Source: Burkholderiales bacterium (lineage in GTDB: Bacteria; Pseudomonadota; Gammaproteobacteria; Burkholderiales; Burkholderiaceae_F). From it: a stretch of 64,000 nucleotides of DNA. Positions 27,495-35,880 of this stretch are shown here, in pieces; positions within the stretch are counted from its first letter, which is position 1; the number at the start of each line of letters is the position of its first letter. The notes under the pieces were generated by a model. It ran no database searches and was not told where the DNA came from. It was given only the letters and a program-made list of their open reading frames with translations. Made by a program: the position numbers and the translations under genes. The stretch is from NCBI GenBank assembly GCA_016716275.1, contig JADJWR010000002.1, forward strand, positions 868,001-932,000. Direction: 5' to 3'.

Positions 27495-30371
27495 ATGAAC
27501 AGACCAAGCGAGGGCGAGGGTCGCGATCAACCCGCGCCGGGGCAACCGGGGGCGATGACCGACGAGCTTCTGCGCGCGGGTTGCGCGCGCGCGATGCGGC
27601 TGTCCCGCTTCGTCGCCCGCGCGCTGGCAGCGGAACTCGGCGGCGGTGCGAGCGACGCGCAGCGCCTCGAGCGGCTGTGCGCGCTTGCCGGCCAGGCCTG
27701 GCCGCGCCAGCGGCTCGACGACGAGTTCGACGCGCTGGCCGAGGCCGGCGGCGACGAGGAGCAGGCGCTGGCGCGGCGGCTGCGCCGGCTGCGCCGGCGG
27801 GTCGTGCTGGCGCTGGCGGCGCGCGACATCGCCGGCGTGGCGACGCTCGCCGAGGTGGTCGGAACGGTCACCGCGCTGGCGGAGTTCGCCGTCGAGCGGG
27901 TTATCCAGGTGCATGCGCGCCTGCTGGCGGACAGGCACGGCGTGCCGCTTTCGCCCGACGGAGTGCCGCAGGACCTGCTGGTGGTGGCGATGGGCAAGGG
28001 CGGCGGCGGCGAACTGAACGTTTCCTCCGACCTCGACCTGGTGTTCGTCTACGACGACGACGGCGAGACCGCTGCGCACGGCGCGTTTAGCGAAGCGCCG
28101 CGGCGGCTGTCGAACCACGAGTTCTTCGAGCGGCTCGGCAAGCGGCTGATCGCCGCGCTGTCGGAGCTCACCGCCGACGGGTTCGTCTTCCGCGTCGACA
28201 TGCGGCTGCGGCCGCACGGCGATGCAGGGCCGCTGGCGGTGTCGAACGCGATGCTCGAGGAGTACCTGCTGCGCGAAGGGCGCGACTGGGAGCGCTTCGC
28301 CTGGCTGAAGGGCCGGGTGATCTCCGGGCCGGTGCTGGCCGATGCGGCGGCCTTCGAGCGGCAGCGCGCGGCGCTCGACACCCTGGTGCGGCCGTTCGTA
28401 TTCCGCAAGTACCTCGATTTCTCCGCCATTGCCTCGCTGCGCGACCTGCACGAGCAGATCCGCGCGCAGACGCGGGCCAAGTCGGCGCGCCGCGCCGGCG
28501 GCGTCGAGGCGCACGACGACAACGTCAAGCTCGGCCGCGGCGGCATCCGCGAGATCGAGTTCATCGCCCAGACACAGCAGGTGATCCGCGGCGGCCGCGA
28601 TTCGCGGCTGCGCGACCGCGCGACGCTGCCGACGCTCGCCACGCTGGCGCGGATCGGCGTGATGCCGGAAGCGAAGGCGCAGCGGCTGGCCGGGCACTAC
28701 GAGTTCCTGCGGCAGCTCGAGCACGCGCTGCAGTACGTCGACGACGCGCAGACGCACCAGCTGCCGGCCGACCAGGCGGCGCTGGCCGACGTGGCGGCGA
28801 TGCTGCGCATGTCCTCGGCAGGCGAGCTGCGCAGCCGCTTCGACGCCGCCACCGACGAGGTCGCCGCCGACTTCGACGCGGTGTTCCAGATGCCGGCGCA
28901 GGTCGACGCCGAGCCCGCCGGCAGCGACCAAGCGGCGCTCGCCGAGCGGCTGCGCGCCGCCGGCGTCGACGACGCGCCGGCCTGCGCCGCGCGCATCCGC
29001 GGCCTGCTCGAGTCGCGCCGGGTGCTCGCCGCCAGCAGCGCCACGCGCTCGACGATCGAGCGGCTGCTGATGCTGGCGGTGGCGCAGCTGCCGGGGCTGC
29101 CGCGCACGCTGGCTGCCGCCGAAGTGCTGGCGCGGCTGGCGCAGCTGCTCGAGGCGATCGCCGGCCGCAGCACCTACATCGCGCTGCTCGGCCAGTACGG
29201 GCACGCCTTCGAGCGCGTGCTGCGGCTGCTGGCGGCCAGCCGCTGGGCCACCGACTTCCTCGTGCAGCACCCGATCCTGCTCGACGAGCTGCTCGACGAG
29301 CGGCTGACCAGCCTCACCATCGACAGCCCGGTCGACTTCCGCGACTACGCCGCCGAGCTGCGCGCGCACCTGGCCGAGCTCGACGACGACGTCGAGGCGC
29401 AGATGAACATGGTGCGCGACGAGCACCACGCGCAGGTGTTCCGGCTGCTGGTGGCCGACCTCGACGGCCGGCTGACGGTCGAGCGGCTGGCCGACCACCT
29501 GTCGGCGCTCGCCGACGCGACGCTGGCGGTGGTGCTGCAGTTTGCCTGGCGCGCGGTCGGCCGGCGGCACGTCGAGACGCCGCGCTTCGCGGTGATCGGC
29601 TACGGCAAGCTCGGCGGCAAGGAGATGGGCTACCAGTCCGACCTCGACCTGGTGTTCGTCCACGACGACCCGCATCCCGACGCACTGCAGAACTACGTCA
29701 CGCTGGCGCGCCGGCTGATGACCTGGCTCACTTCGCTTACCTCGAGCGGCAACCTGTTCGAGGTCGACCTGCGGCTGCGGCCGGACGGCGACAAGGGGTT
29801 GCTGGTGGCGCCGATCGACGGCCTGGAGCGCTACCAGCGACGCGAAGGCGGCGTCGGCGCCTGGACCTGGGAGCACCAGGCGCTGACCCGCGCCCGCTTC
29901 GTCGCCGGCGACACCGCCATCGGCGAACGCTTCGAGCGGCTGCGCAACGAGGTGCTGGCGCTGCCGCGCGATGCGCAGAAGCTGGCCGCCGAGGTGATCG
30001 ACATGCGCCGCCGCATGCTCGAGGGCCACCCGAACAGGAGCAGCCTGTTCGACCTGAAGCACGACCGCGGCGGCATGGTCGACGTCGAGTTCATCGTCCA
30101 GTTCCTGGTGCTCGCGCATGCGCATGACCAGCCGCGTCTGCTCGGCAACCTCGGCAACATCGCGCTGCTGCGCATCGCCGGCGAGCTGGGGCTGATCGAA
30201 GCGAAGCTGGCGGCTGAAGTCGGTGACGCCTACCGCCGCTTCCGCAAGCTGCAGCACGAGCTGCGGCTGAACAACGCCGAGTTCGCGCGGGTGCAGGCGG
30301 CGTCGGTCGCCAGCGAGATGGCTGCCGTTAAGGCCCTCTGGCGGGCGGTGTTCGGCACCGACGCGCCGTAG
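27495..30371 (+). CDS. glnE: bifunctional glutamine synthetase adenylyltransferase/adenylyl-removing enzyme
   Basis: 958 residues with two homologous nucleotidyltransferase domains. The N-terminal adenylyl-removing domain has GKGGGGELNVSSDLDLVFVYDDD; the C-terminal adenylyltransferase domain has GYGKLGGKEMGYQSDLDLVFVHDDPH. It attaches AMP to, or removes it from, glutamine synthetase in answer to PII. The start is ambiguous: ATGs at 27480, 27495 and 27555 are in frame; 27495 is the compromise. A -10-like TAGAAT lies at 27475-27480. Confidence 0.94.
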   Translation: MNRPSEGEGRDQPAPGQPGAMTDELLRAGCARAMRLSRFVARALAAELGGGASDAQRLERLCALAGQAWPRQRLDDEFDALAEAGGDEEQALARRLRRLRRRVVLALAARDIAGVATLAEVVGTVTALAEFAVERVIQVHARLLADRHGVPLSPDGVPQDLLVVAMGKGGGGELNVSSDLDLVFVYDDDGETAAHGAFSEAPRRLSNHEFFERLGKRLIAALSELTADGFVFRVDMRLRPHGDAGPLAVSNAMLEEYLLREGRDWERFAWLKGRVISGPVLADAAAFERQRAALDTLVRPFVFRKYLDFSAIASLRDLHEQIRAQTRAKSARRAGGVEAHDDNVKLGRGGIREIEFIAQTQQVIRGGRDSRLRDRATLPTLATLARIGVMPEAKAQRLAGHYEFLRQLEHALQYVDDAQTHQLPADQAALADVAAMLRMSSAGELRSRFDAATDEVAADFDAVFQMPAQVDAEPAGSDQAALAERLRAAGVDDAPACAARIRGLLESRRVLAASSATRSTIERLLMLAVAQLPGLPRTLAAAEVLARLAQLLEAIAGRSTYIALLGQYGHAFERVLRLLAASRWATDFLVQHPILLDELLDERLTSLTIDSPVDFRDYAAELRAHLAELDDDVEAQMNMVRDEHHAQVFRLLVADLDGRLTVERLADHLSALADATLAVVLQFAWRAVGRRHVETPRFAVIGYGKLGGKEMGYQSDLDLVFVHDDPHPDALQNYVTLARRLMTWLTSLTSSGNLFEVDLRLRPDGDKGLLVAPIDGLERYQRREGGVGAWTWEHQALTRARFVAGDTAIGERFERLRNEVLALPRDAQKLAAEVIDMRRRMLEGHPNRSSLFDLKHDRGGMVDVEFIVQFLVLAHAHDQPRLLGNLGNIALLRIAGELGLIEAKLAAEVGDAYRRFRKLQHELRLNNAEFARVQAASVASEMAAVKALWRAVFGTDAP

Positions 30372-30432
30372 GCGGTGCGCTTGGCCGCCGCGCCGTGCGA
30401 GGCTGGCTGCCGCTGCTCTCCGGACGGTGCGC

Positions 30433-30537
30433 GATCGGCACGCCGGGGCGCCCTGTTGTCTCGTGTCCCCCGGCGCCCGCCTTCGGCAGGCGCCTCCTCC
30501 TTGACCTCGCTGCACAGGGCACCCCGGCGTGCCGATC
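30433..30537. mobile_element. MITE-like palindromic element, family 2, copy B
   Basis: 105-bp element with 24-bp terminal inverted repeats (one mismatch), starting GATCGGCACGCCGGGGCG. It is the inverted-orientation relative of the element at 11660-11765 and shares the core CGTGTCCCCCGGCGCC and CGCCTCCTCCTTGACCTC. Confidence 0.7.
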
Positions 30538-30960
30538 GTGGTGCCGCGTGCGCTGCGGCGTCGTTGGCGGCTACGGCCTTTGCGGTCGCGCCCGCCGAGG
30601 CAACGTCGACCAGCCACGGGTCGAGCCCGCGGTCACCACGATCCCTCTCGGGTCGGTAATGACCGCTAGGTGGCGGCGCTTGAGAACCCGGGATCGGCCA
30701 GGAGCGGAATTCTTCAGGCTCCCCAGTTCAATCGGTCTGCCTCGTCGATGCGAGTCCGAACTGGGGTGGGGAGGTGTGGCCACGGCGCTGGCTTCGGCAA
30801 ACATCGCGGTGGTTCAGCCTACAAAGTGTTGCGCAGGACCTATGACACTCTGAGATCATCGCGATGGGCGACTTGCGGAAGGGCGCTGGACGGCCGCCTT
30901 CGGGCCACCCTGGCAGCGTTCAGGAATTGAAACGTTAATCTCGACGTCAAGAGGAGTCCG
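30538..30960. other. 423 bp without a recognisable gene
   Basis: GC content falls compared with glnE. A perfect inverted repeat CCCCAGTTC / GAACTGGGG spans 30721-30766, but no T-run follows. No reading frame has recognisable protein content. The last ~15 bp contain the AAGAGGAG ribosome binding site for the next gene. Confidence 0.5.
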
Positions 30961-31341
30961 ATGATCGGCTACGTCACCCTTGGCACCAACGATCTGCCTC
31001 GCGCCGCGGCGTTCTACGACGCCCTGCTCGCGGAGATCGGCATCACGCGCTTGATGGAATTCGGCGGCCGCGGTTACGGCTGGGCGGCCTCCATGGACAA
31101 GCCGATGCTGTGCGTCTTTGAGCCTTACGATGGGCGTCCGGCCACTGTCGGCAACGGCGTGATGGTCGGCATCGCGGTCGACTCCCGCGACAAGGTCGAG
31201 CGCATCCACAAGAAAGCGCTCGAACTCGGGGGCATCGACGAAGGACCGGTCGGCCTGCGCGCTGAGGGCGGTGACGGCTTCTATGCCGGCTATTTCCGCG
31301 ATCTCGACGGCAACAAGCTCGACGTGTTCTGCTACGGCTGA
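30961..31341 (+). CDS. VOC-family (glyoxalase/dioxygenase-like) protein
   Basis: 126 residues of the vicinal oxygen chelate fold: MIGYVTLGTNDLPRAAAFYDALLAEIG opens the first beta-alpha-beta-beta-beta module, and the end GFYAGYFRDLDGNKLDVFCYG carries the C-terminal metal-ligand glutamate/aspartate motif. Relatives are mostly uncharacterised lactoylglutathione lyase-like proteins. AAGAGGAG precedes the ATG. Substrate unknown. Confidence 0.88.
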   Translation: MIGYVTLGTNDLPRAAAFYDALLAEIGITRLMEFGGRGYGWAASMDKPMLCVFEPYDGRPATVGNGVMVGIAVDSRDKVERIHKKALELGGIDEGPVGLRAEGGDGFYAGYFRDLDGNKLDVFCYG

Positions 31342-31378
31342 GGCGAGCAGCCCCCTCAAGGCGTCGAATGCCAGGACA

Positions 31379-31464
31379 GGGTCGGTTGCTCGCGGTCAGT
31401 TCGTGTGGAAGCGGCTATTCGGTTGCTGACCGGTTTGTGGCGACCTGCGTAGGCCCGGGTTCGG
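31379..31464. repeat. 86-bp direct repeat, copy 1
   Basis: Starts GGGTCGGTTGCTCGCGGTCA and continues to CCGGGTTCGG. It is the same, apart from 3 mismatches, as 33688-33773 and lies in the same orientation. The two copies bracket 2.2 kb holding a VOC gene, a SOUL gene and a toxin-antitoxin pair. Confidence 0.85.
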
Positions 31465-31524
31465 TCACAAGCTGCCGCTGCTGAGGCGCGCCCTCCTTGC
31501 TCGAAAGTGGTCACAATTCCGGCC

Positions 31525-31929
31525 ATGAACCTGACCGCGGTCGAAGTCAAGCCCTTCGTGCCGGCGAGCAACTTTGAACGGGCAAAGGAGTTCTACCTGG
31601 CCGCCGGCTTCGAGGTTCCCTGGTCGTCCGAAGACCTCGCGTATGTGCGCCACGGCCAGACGGCGTTCCTGCTGCAGGCATTTGATCAGCCGGCGTTCGT
31701 TCAGAGCTTCCAGATGCACCTTCTCGTCGAAAACGTCGACGACTGGCATTCGCATCTGAAGGCGATGGGAATTGAGGAGCGGTTCGGGGTTCGGATGGGT
31801 GAACCGCAAGACCAGCCGTGGGCCATGCGCGACTTCACGCTGTTTGATCCGAGCGGCGTCCTGTGGCGTATCGCCCAGAACCTACCGCGACCGGATGAAC
31901 AGCTGGTCCCGGCGTCTGTCGGCGAATAG
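31525..31929 (+). CDS. VOC-family protein (bleomycin-resistance-like)
   Basis: 134 residues from ATG 31525 (GTG 31507 is also in frame). VOC fold: KPFVPASNFERAKEFYLAAGFEVPWSSEDLAYVRHG and the C-terminal MRDFTLFDPSGVLWRIAQNLP. This second module has the usual glutamate metal ligand replaced (VLWRIAQ), as in the bleomycin-binding branch, which sequesters rather than transforms ligand. It lies directly downstream of the 86-bp repeat. Function unknown. Confidence 0.85.
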   Translation: MNLTAVEVKPFVPASNFERAKEFYLAAGFEVPWSSEDLAYVRHGQTAFLLQAFDQPAFVQSFQMHLLVENVDDWHSHLKAMGIEERFGVRMGEPQDQPWAMRDFTLFDPSGVLWRIAQNLPRPDEQLVPASVGE

Positions 31930-31950
31930 CATGCATTGGACAGGCAGCCA

Positions 31951-32640
31951 GTGAGACTTCTCACCATTGCGTGTGGCCTGACAGCCGTGAGATGCCTGTG
32001 CGATGAAGCGGACCGTAGGTTTGCGTCTCGACACATCAGTTACCTTGCCGCAGCCGCCGTGATAGGCGTGTCGTCTCCCATGGCCAGCGCAATTGAAGAG
32101 CCAAAGTACACCGTAGAGCGTCGGTACGACGGTTTCGAAGTGCGCGAGTACGCGCCGTACCTCGTTGCCGAAGTCGCTGTTGCCGGCCCAGCCGAGGAGG
32201 CAGGCAACCAGGGCTTTCGAATCCTGGCGGGCTATATCTTTGGCAAGAACAAGGGCGAACGGAAGATTGCGATGACGGCTCCGGTTACGCAGGCGCCTGA
32301 GCCCGCCAAGATAGAGATGACCGCGCCGGTCATCCAGGCGCCCGCCAGCGGCGGTTACGTCGTGCAATTCACGATGCCCGGCGAGTACACACTCGAAACG
32401 CTGCCCGAGCCCTTGGATCCTCGGGTCAAACTCAAGGAAGTCCCGGGTGGCCGCTTCGCCGTCATCCGATACTCGGGCACCTGGTCCCAGCGCAACTACC
32501 AGGAGCACCTGGAGAAACTGGAGCGCGGCCTCGAGGCAGCAGGGCTGAGTACGACGGGCAGCCCGATCTACTCCCGTTACAACGCCCCATACGTGCCCTG
32601 GTTCATGCGCCGCAACGAAATTTGGCTCAAGCTACGCTGA
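31951..32640 (+). CDS. SOUL-family haem-binding protein
   Basis: About 229 residues of the SOUL/HBP family: IEEPKYTVERRYDGFEVREYAPYLVAEV near the N-terminus, KIAMTAPVTQ and KIEMTAPVIQ in the middle, and YNAPYVPWFMRRNEIWLKL at the end. A hydrophobic segment (ISYLAAAAVIGVSSPMASA) before the domain looks like a signal peptide, suggesting export to the periplasm. The true start is unclear: TTG 31936, GTG 31951 and GTG 31987 are possible, none with a good ribosome binding site. Confidence 0.86.
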   Translation: MRLLTIACGLTAVRCLCDEADRRFASRHISYLAAAAVIGVSSPMASAIEEPKYTVERRYDGFEVREYAPYLVAEVAVAGPAEEAGNQGFRILAGYIFGKNKGERKIAMTAPVTQAPEPAKIEMTAPVIQAPASGGYVVQFTMPGEYTLETLPEPLDPRVKLKEVPGGRFAVIRYSGTWSQRNYQEHLEKLERGLEAAGLSTTGSPIYSRYNAPYVPWFMRRNEIWLKLR

Positions 32641-32841
32641 GCGGCCGGCGCTGGGATCCTCTTCTGCGCGAGGTTCGATCCAACCGCGATGGCCGTTTCT
32701 TGTGGCCGCTTGCCAAGAGCAGAGATTGTCAAGTCAGGCGGTCCACCGAAAGTCAGCTCTTGGGCTTGAACGCGAACGGGGACAACCGGCCAGGAACCGA
32801 CAGTCGTGCAATTCGGTAGGCGCTGCAGAAGCGGCCGTTCG

Positions 32842-33270
32842 CTACGGACGCCAAGGGTTGACGATCAGCACACCAAAGGTGGTGAAGTCCCGCTCGTTGC
32901 GGGTCGCCACTCCATAGCCATGAACGACCGCTGTCGCGGCAATCAATCCGTCGATCACGGGCAACGGGCGCCCTTGGCGGTCGAGTCGCGCTTGTCGCTC
33001 GGCCCAGACATCCGCAACCGCCTTGTCCACGGGGAAGACGCGGTTGAGGAAACGCGCGGGCAGCGCCTCATCTATCCATGATTCGAGCGCGGAGCGACGT
33101 CGCGACGGCGGCAACGCCAACGCACCGCGCCTCAGTTCGGCGATCGTTAGAACACTCAGCGCAAGCGCCGCTTCGTCGGCGGTGGCGAGCCAGCTCATGA
33201 CGTGAGCGTTCGGATTGGCACGCGCGTATTCGGAAAGTACGCAAGTATCGAGCAGCCAGCGACCGCTCAT
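32842..33270 (-). CDS. type II toxin, PIN-domain ribonuclease (VapC family)
   Basis: 142 residues with the PIN acidic residues: Asp in WLLDTCVLSEYARANP, Glu in LTIAELRRGALAL, Asp in VIDGLIAATAVVHG and the final RNERDF Asp. Such toxins cleave RNA unless bound by their antitoxin. The ATG overlaps the stop of the upstream antitoxin gene by four bases. The pair sits in the block bracketed by the 86-bp direct repeats. Confidence 0.92.
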   Translation of the reverse strand: MSGRWLLDTCVLSEYARANPNAHVMSWLATADEAALALSVLTIAELRRGALALPPSRRRSALESWIDEALPARFLNRVFPVDKAVADVWAERQARLDRQGRPLPVIDGLIAATAVVHGYGVATRNERDFTTFGVLIVNPWRP

Positions 33271-33536
33271 TTGCCGAACTTAACAAGTCTGCCAGTGTCC
33301 CGCGAGCGACGGATGCGAAGCCGCGCGCCGCGCAGCGGAGACTGCAGAAGGAACTCGGCGAGCGATTGCCTCTCTTTCTTGCCCGTCTTGTATCCGCGCT
33401 GAAACTGCTCCACAGACACGATGACCACAGCGTCCTTGCCGTGCTTCGTCACCGTCTGCGGTCCGTCGTTGATCGCTCGCTCGACCACTTCACTGAATCG
33501 GTTCTTGGCTACCTGCAACTGCCAACGTGCGCCCAT
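33267..33536 (-). CDS. type II antitoxin, Phd/YefM family
   Basis: 89 residues starting WQLQVAKNRFSEVVERAINDGPQTVTKHGKDAVVIVSVEQFQRG, the DNA-binding Phd/YefM fold. The basic C-terminal tail would wrap the toxin. It is encoded first and overlaps the toxin gene, the usual order, which ensures antitoxin excess; the complex normally represses its own promoter. Confidence 0.9.
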   Translation of the reverse strand: MGARWQLQVAKNRFSEVVERAINDGPQTVTKHGKDAVVIVSVEQFQRGYKTGKKERQSLAEFLLQSPLRGARLRIRRSRDTGRLVKFGK

Positions 33537-33687
33537 CGTCGCCCTCCCTGCGATCTAGCCAGTCTGGCCAGAATATACATTGGAACTGGCAGGAGATTGC
33601 GCTACCCGCGCGCTGCACGAGCGACCGAGTGTCCGCCATCGGCAAGGTCCCCTCGCTTGGGCGGCAACTGTCGCGAATGAGCGGAGT

Positions 33688-33773
33688 GGGTCGGTTGCTC
33701 GCGGTCAGTTCGTTTGGAAGCAGCTATTCGGTTGCTGACCGGTTTGTGGCGACCTGCGTAGGCCCGGGCTCGG
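33688..33773. repeat. 86-bp direct repeat, copy 2
   Basis: Second copy of the repeat at 31379-31464, same orientation, 83 of 86 bases alike. It lies in the 346-bp gap between the antitoxin gene and the first PEP-CTERM gene; the rest of that gap holds a terminator (33835-33860) and no gene. Confidence 0.85.
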
Positions 33774-33834
33774 CCAGGACCTGCCGGTCGCACCGCTGTC
33801 AAAGTTCTCTCTGGAGCGGTCATCCGCACAAACG

Positions 33835-33860
33835 AAAAAGCCCCGCTGCTTGAGCGGGGC
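33835..33860 (-). terminator. intrinsic terminator of the choice-of-anchor D gene
   Basis: Minus-strand stem GCCCCGCT / AGCGGGGC, loop CAAGC-like, followed by TTTTTCG. It lies 22 bp after the gene's stop codon. Confidence 0.88.
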
Positions 33861-33882
33861 CGTCGTCTTCTGGCGCTGCCGC

Positions 33883-35298
33883 CTACTGCTTGCGCCTGCG
33901 CGCGGCGGCCAGACCGGCGAGGCCGAGACCGAGAAGGGCGAGAGTTCCAGGCTCGGGGACTGTGCCGTTTGGGCTAACGCCGATGCCCATGAACGAAAAA
34001 GACGCGTTCTGTCCATTGACGAGCAGTGTCGTGTTGCCAGTAACTGGTCCGAGCGCGTTCGGCGTGAACGCGTAGAACACTTGGCATGCGGCACCGGGCG
34101 CGAGCGTGTTTCCTTGGCAGTTCTGAACGCCGCCGAAGACACCGGCGCCGCCGCCGGCCAGACTCAGCGTCTGCGGCGAGCCGCTCACATTGAGGATGTC
34201 AACTATCTGTTGAAGCGATGTCGATCCCAATTCGATCTCGCCGAAGTCGAAGCCGATAGGAGAGATCAGAAATGGATCGATACCGCTTCCCTTGAAGGAG
34301 AAGGACACGTTCTGCCCGTTGACGGACAGACTCGTCGAGCCGGTTGTCTCCCCGTAGACAGTGGGCGTGAATCTATAGAACACCTGACACGACGCGCCAG
34401 GAGCGAGCGTCTGTCCTTGGCAGTTCTGAACGCCGCCGAAGACACCGGCGCCGCCGCCGGCCAGATTCAGCGTCTGCGGCGATCCGCTGACGTTGGTGAT
34501 CGTGACGATTTGCTCGGCGGACGACGCTCCGACCGACACGTCGCCGAAGTCAAAAGCGACGGGTGAGATCAGAAATGGTTGACTGCTCGTTCCGCCATTC
34601 CCGCTGAATGTGAATGATGCGTTCTGGCCGTTTACCGACAAGTTGGTCGAGCCGGTAACTGTCCCTGTTGCCGTAGGGACAAACGCGTAGGTGATCTGAC
34701 ATGACGCGCCAGGAGCGAGCGTCTGTCCTTGGCAGTTCTGAACGCCGCCGAAGACACCGGCGCCGCCGCCGGCCAGATTCAGCGTCTGCGGCGATCCGCT
34801 GACGTTGGTGACCGTGACGACTTGCTGGGATGACGTCGAACCCACGGCAACACTGCCAAAGTCGAAGCCAATCGGGCTTATCCGGAACGCATCGATCGCA
34901 TTTCCCTCGAAATTGAAAGAGGCACTCTGTCCATTCACAGATAGCGTCGTTCCCTCTGCTGCAGCGCCAAGTGCGGTTGGAGTGAAGGCGTAAAAGATCT
35001 GACATGACGCGCCAGGAGCGAGCGTCTGTCCTTGGCAGTTCTGAACGCCGCCGAAGACACCGGCGCCGCCGCCGGCCAGATTCAGCGTCTGCGGCGATCC
35101 GCTCACGTTGGTGACCGTGACGACTTGCTGGGCTGACGACGCCCCAAGCGAAATGTCGCCAAAGTCAAAGGCGATCGGCGAGATGGAAAACAACGCAGCC
35201 GATGCTGGCGAAGCGAGCCCGGCCGCCACTGCGGTCAGTGCAAACCAACAGGACCGAACTTCGAATCGAAACCTTCCATCATTGGACACGACACCCAT
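33883..35298 (-). CDS. PEP-CTERM protein with four choice-of-anchor D repeats
   Basis: 471 residues from ATG 35298 (AGGGAG upstream). Signal peptide CWFALTAVAAGLASPASA, then four ~103-residue immunoglobulin-like repeats, each opening F-ISPIxFDFG and holding GSPQTLNLAGGGAGVFGG and NCQGQTLAPGASCQ, with two cysteines per repeat. The C-terminus is a PEP-CTERM tag: VPEPGTLALLGLG, a hydrophobic helix, then ARRRK. An exosortase would cleave at PEP and move the protein to the surface or exopolysaccharide. No exosortase is in the window. The repeats are also nearly identical at DNA level. Controlled by a sigma54-type promoter. Confidence 0.92.
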   Translation of the reverse strand: MGVVSNDGRFRFEVRSCWFALTAVAAGLASPASAALFSISPIAFDFGDISLGASSAQQVVTVTNVSGSPQTLNLAGGGAGVFGGVQNCQGQTLAPGASCQIFYAFTPTALGAAAEGTTLSVNGQSASFNFEGNAIDAFRISPIGFDFGSVAVGSTSSQQVVTVTNVSGSPQTLNLAGGGAGVFGGVQNCQGQTLAPGASCQITYAFVPTATGTVTGSTNLSVNGQNASFTFSGNGGTSSQPFLISPVAFDFGDVSVGASSAEQIVTITNVSGSPQTLNLAGGGAGVFGGVQNCQGQTLAPGASCQVFYRFTPTVYGETTGSTSLSVNGQNVSFSFKGSGIDPFLISPIGFDFGEIELGSTSLQQIVDILNVSGSPQTLSLAGGGAGVFGGVQNCQGNTLAPGAACQVFYAFTPNALGPVTGNTTLLVNGQNASFSFMGIGVSPNGTVPEPGTLALLGLGLAGLAAARRRKQ

Positions 35299-35429
35299 GG
35301 CGCGCGATCTCCCTCTGACCAAGAAGCGGCGGCCTGCTGCTGCCGTGAGTCTCTCGGTGATCAACTTTGATTGAGCATCCCGGAGCACACTGAACTCAAG
35401 CAATTCAATGCCTCCGTGTGCTTCAGCAA

Positions 35430-35444
35430 GCAGGAGGTGTGCCT
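35430..35444 (-). promoter_or_regulatory. sigma54-type -24/-12 promoter of the choice-of-anchor D gene
   Basis: Minus-strand AGGCACACCTCCTGC: GGCAC at -24 and TGC at -12 with the exact spacing of the RpoN consensus TGGCACG-N4-TTGC. It lies ~130 nt upstream of the ATG and 47 bp from the shared upstream motif. Confidence 0.65.
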
Positions 35445-35491
35445 AGTTAACTTTTGCCAAAAATATCAACCAGTTAGATCGCCGGTGTCTC

Positions 35492-35516
35492 GCATCGTGT
35501 AAACATTTCCGACACT
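35492..35516 (-). promoter_or_regulatory. shared upstream activator-like motif, copy 1
   Basis: Minus-strand AGTGTCGGAAATGTTTACA followed by CGATGC. 21 of 25 bases match the motif at 36761-36785 in front of the second PEP-CTERM gene. TGT...ACA ends give it an imperfect dyad. A candidate binding site for a PrsR-like NtrC-family activator (inference). Confidence 0.65.
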
Positions 35517-35837
35517 GTGCTTGCGTATGACGCGACCAATCGGCGACTCGTCAAGTGCGATTCGCTCGCCGCTGTGAGTGCATCAAATGGGCGACCCGCA
35601 GTCTCCGCCGGCAGCCAACCTAGCTTGCCACGCGGACCTGAGCGACCGGTCGACACGTGAGCGACAGTCAGCTCGGCGTCGGACGCAGTTGCTCCGACCG
35701 GCCGCTTCGGGGCAGACCGGGTGGTCCGAGGCGACCAATGTCAGGTAGCAGGCAAGGGGCGGAAGCCTGAGTTCGGCCATTACCTGCCGGTCCCCAGCGT
35801 GACGAAGCCGGCTCCACAGCGGTCGTCCGCACCAGCA
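35517..35837. other. 321 bp between PEP-CTERM genes without a recognisable gene
   Basis: Moderate GC; a CGGCGACTC word at 35541-35549 also occurs behind the other motif copy (36817-36825). From about 35780 the sequence (TCGGCCA, ACCTGCCGGTC, GCGGTCGTCCGCAC) resembles 33770-33830, i.e. the segment after the other PEP-CTERM gene. No convincing reading frame. Confidence 0.5.
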
Positions 35838-35868
35838 AAAAGCCCGCCACATGGGCGGGCTTGTCGTC
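35838..35868 (-). terminator. intrinsic terminator of the second PEP-CTERM gene
   Basis: Minus-strand stem AAGCCCGCC / GGCGGGCTT around a short CATGT loop, followed by TTT and GCTGG. It lies about 15 bp after the stop codon at 35881. Confidence 0.85.
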
Positions 35869-35880
35869 AGGCGTTGCCGA

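Noticed and set aside
27405..30617. Long - strand open frame opposite glnE
   Set aside because: Antisense shadow of glnE with biased composition and no domain.
30395..30853. 152-codon + strand frame after glnE
   Set aside because: Half of it is translated from a palindromic element and the rest has no recognisable protein features.
34090..35115. Regularly spaced near-identical DNA repeats, first considered as a CRISPR-like array
   Set aside because: The ~100-nt units are spaced ~305 bp within one reading frame and encode the Ig-like repeats of a PEP-CTERM protein; no cas genes are near.
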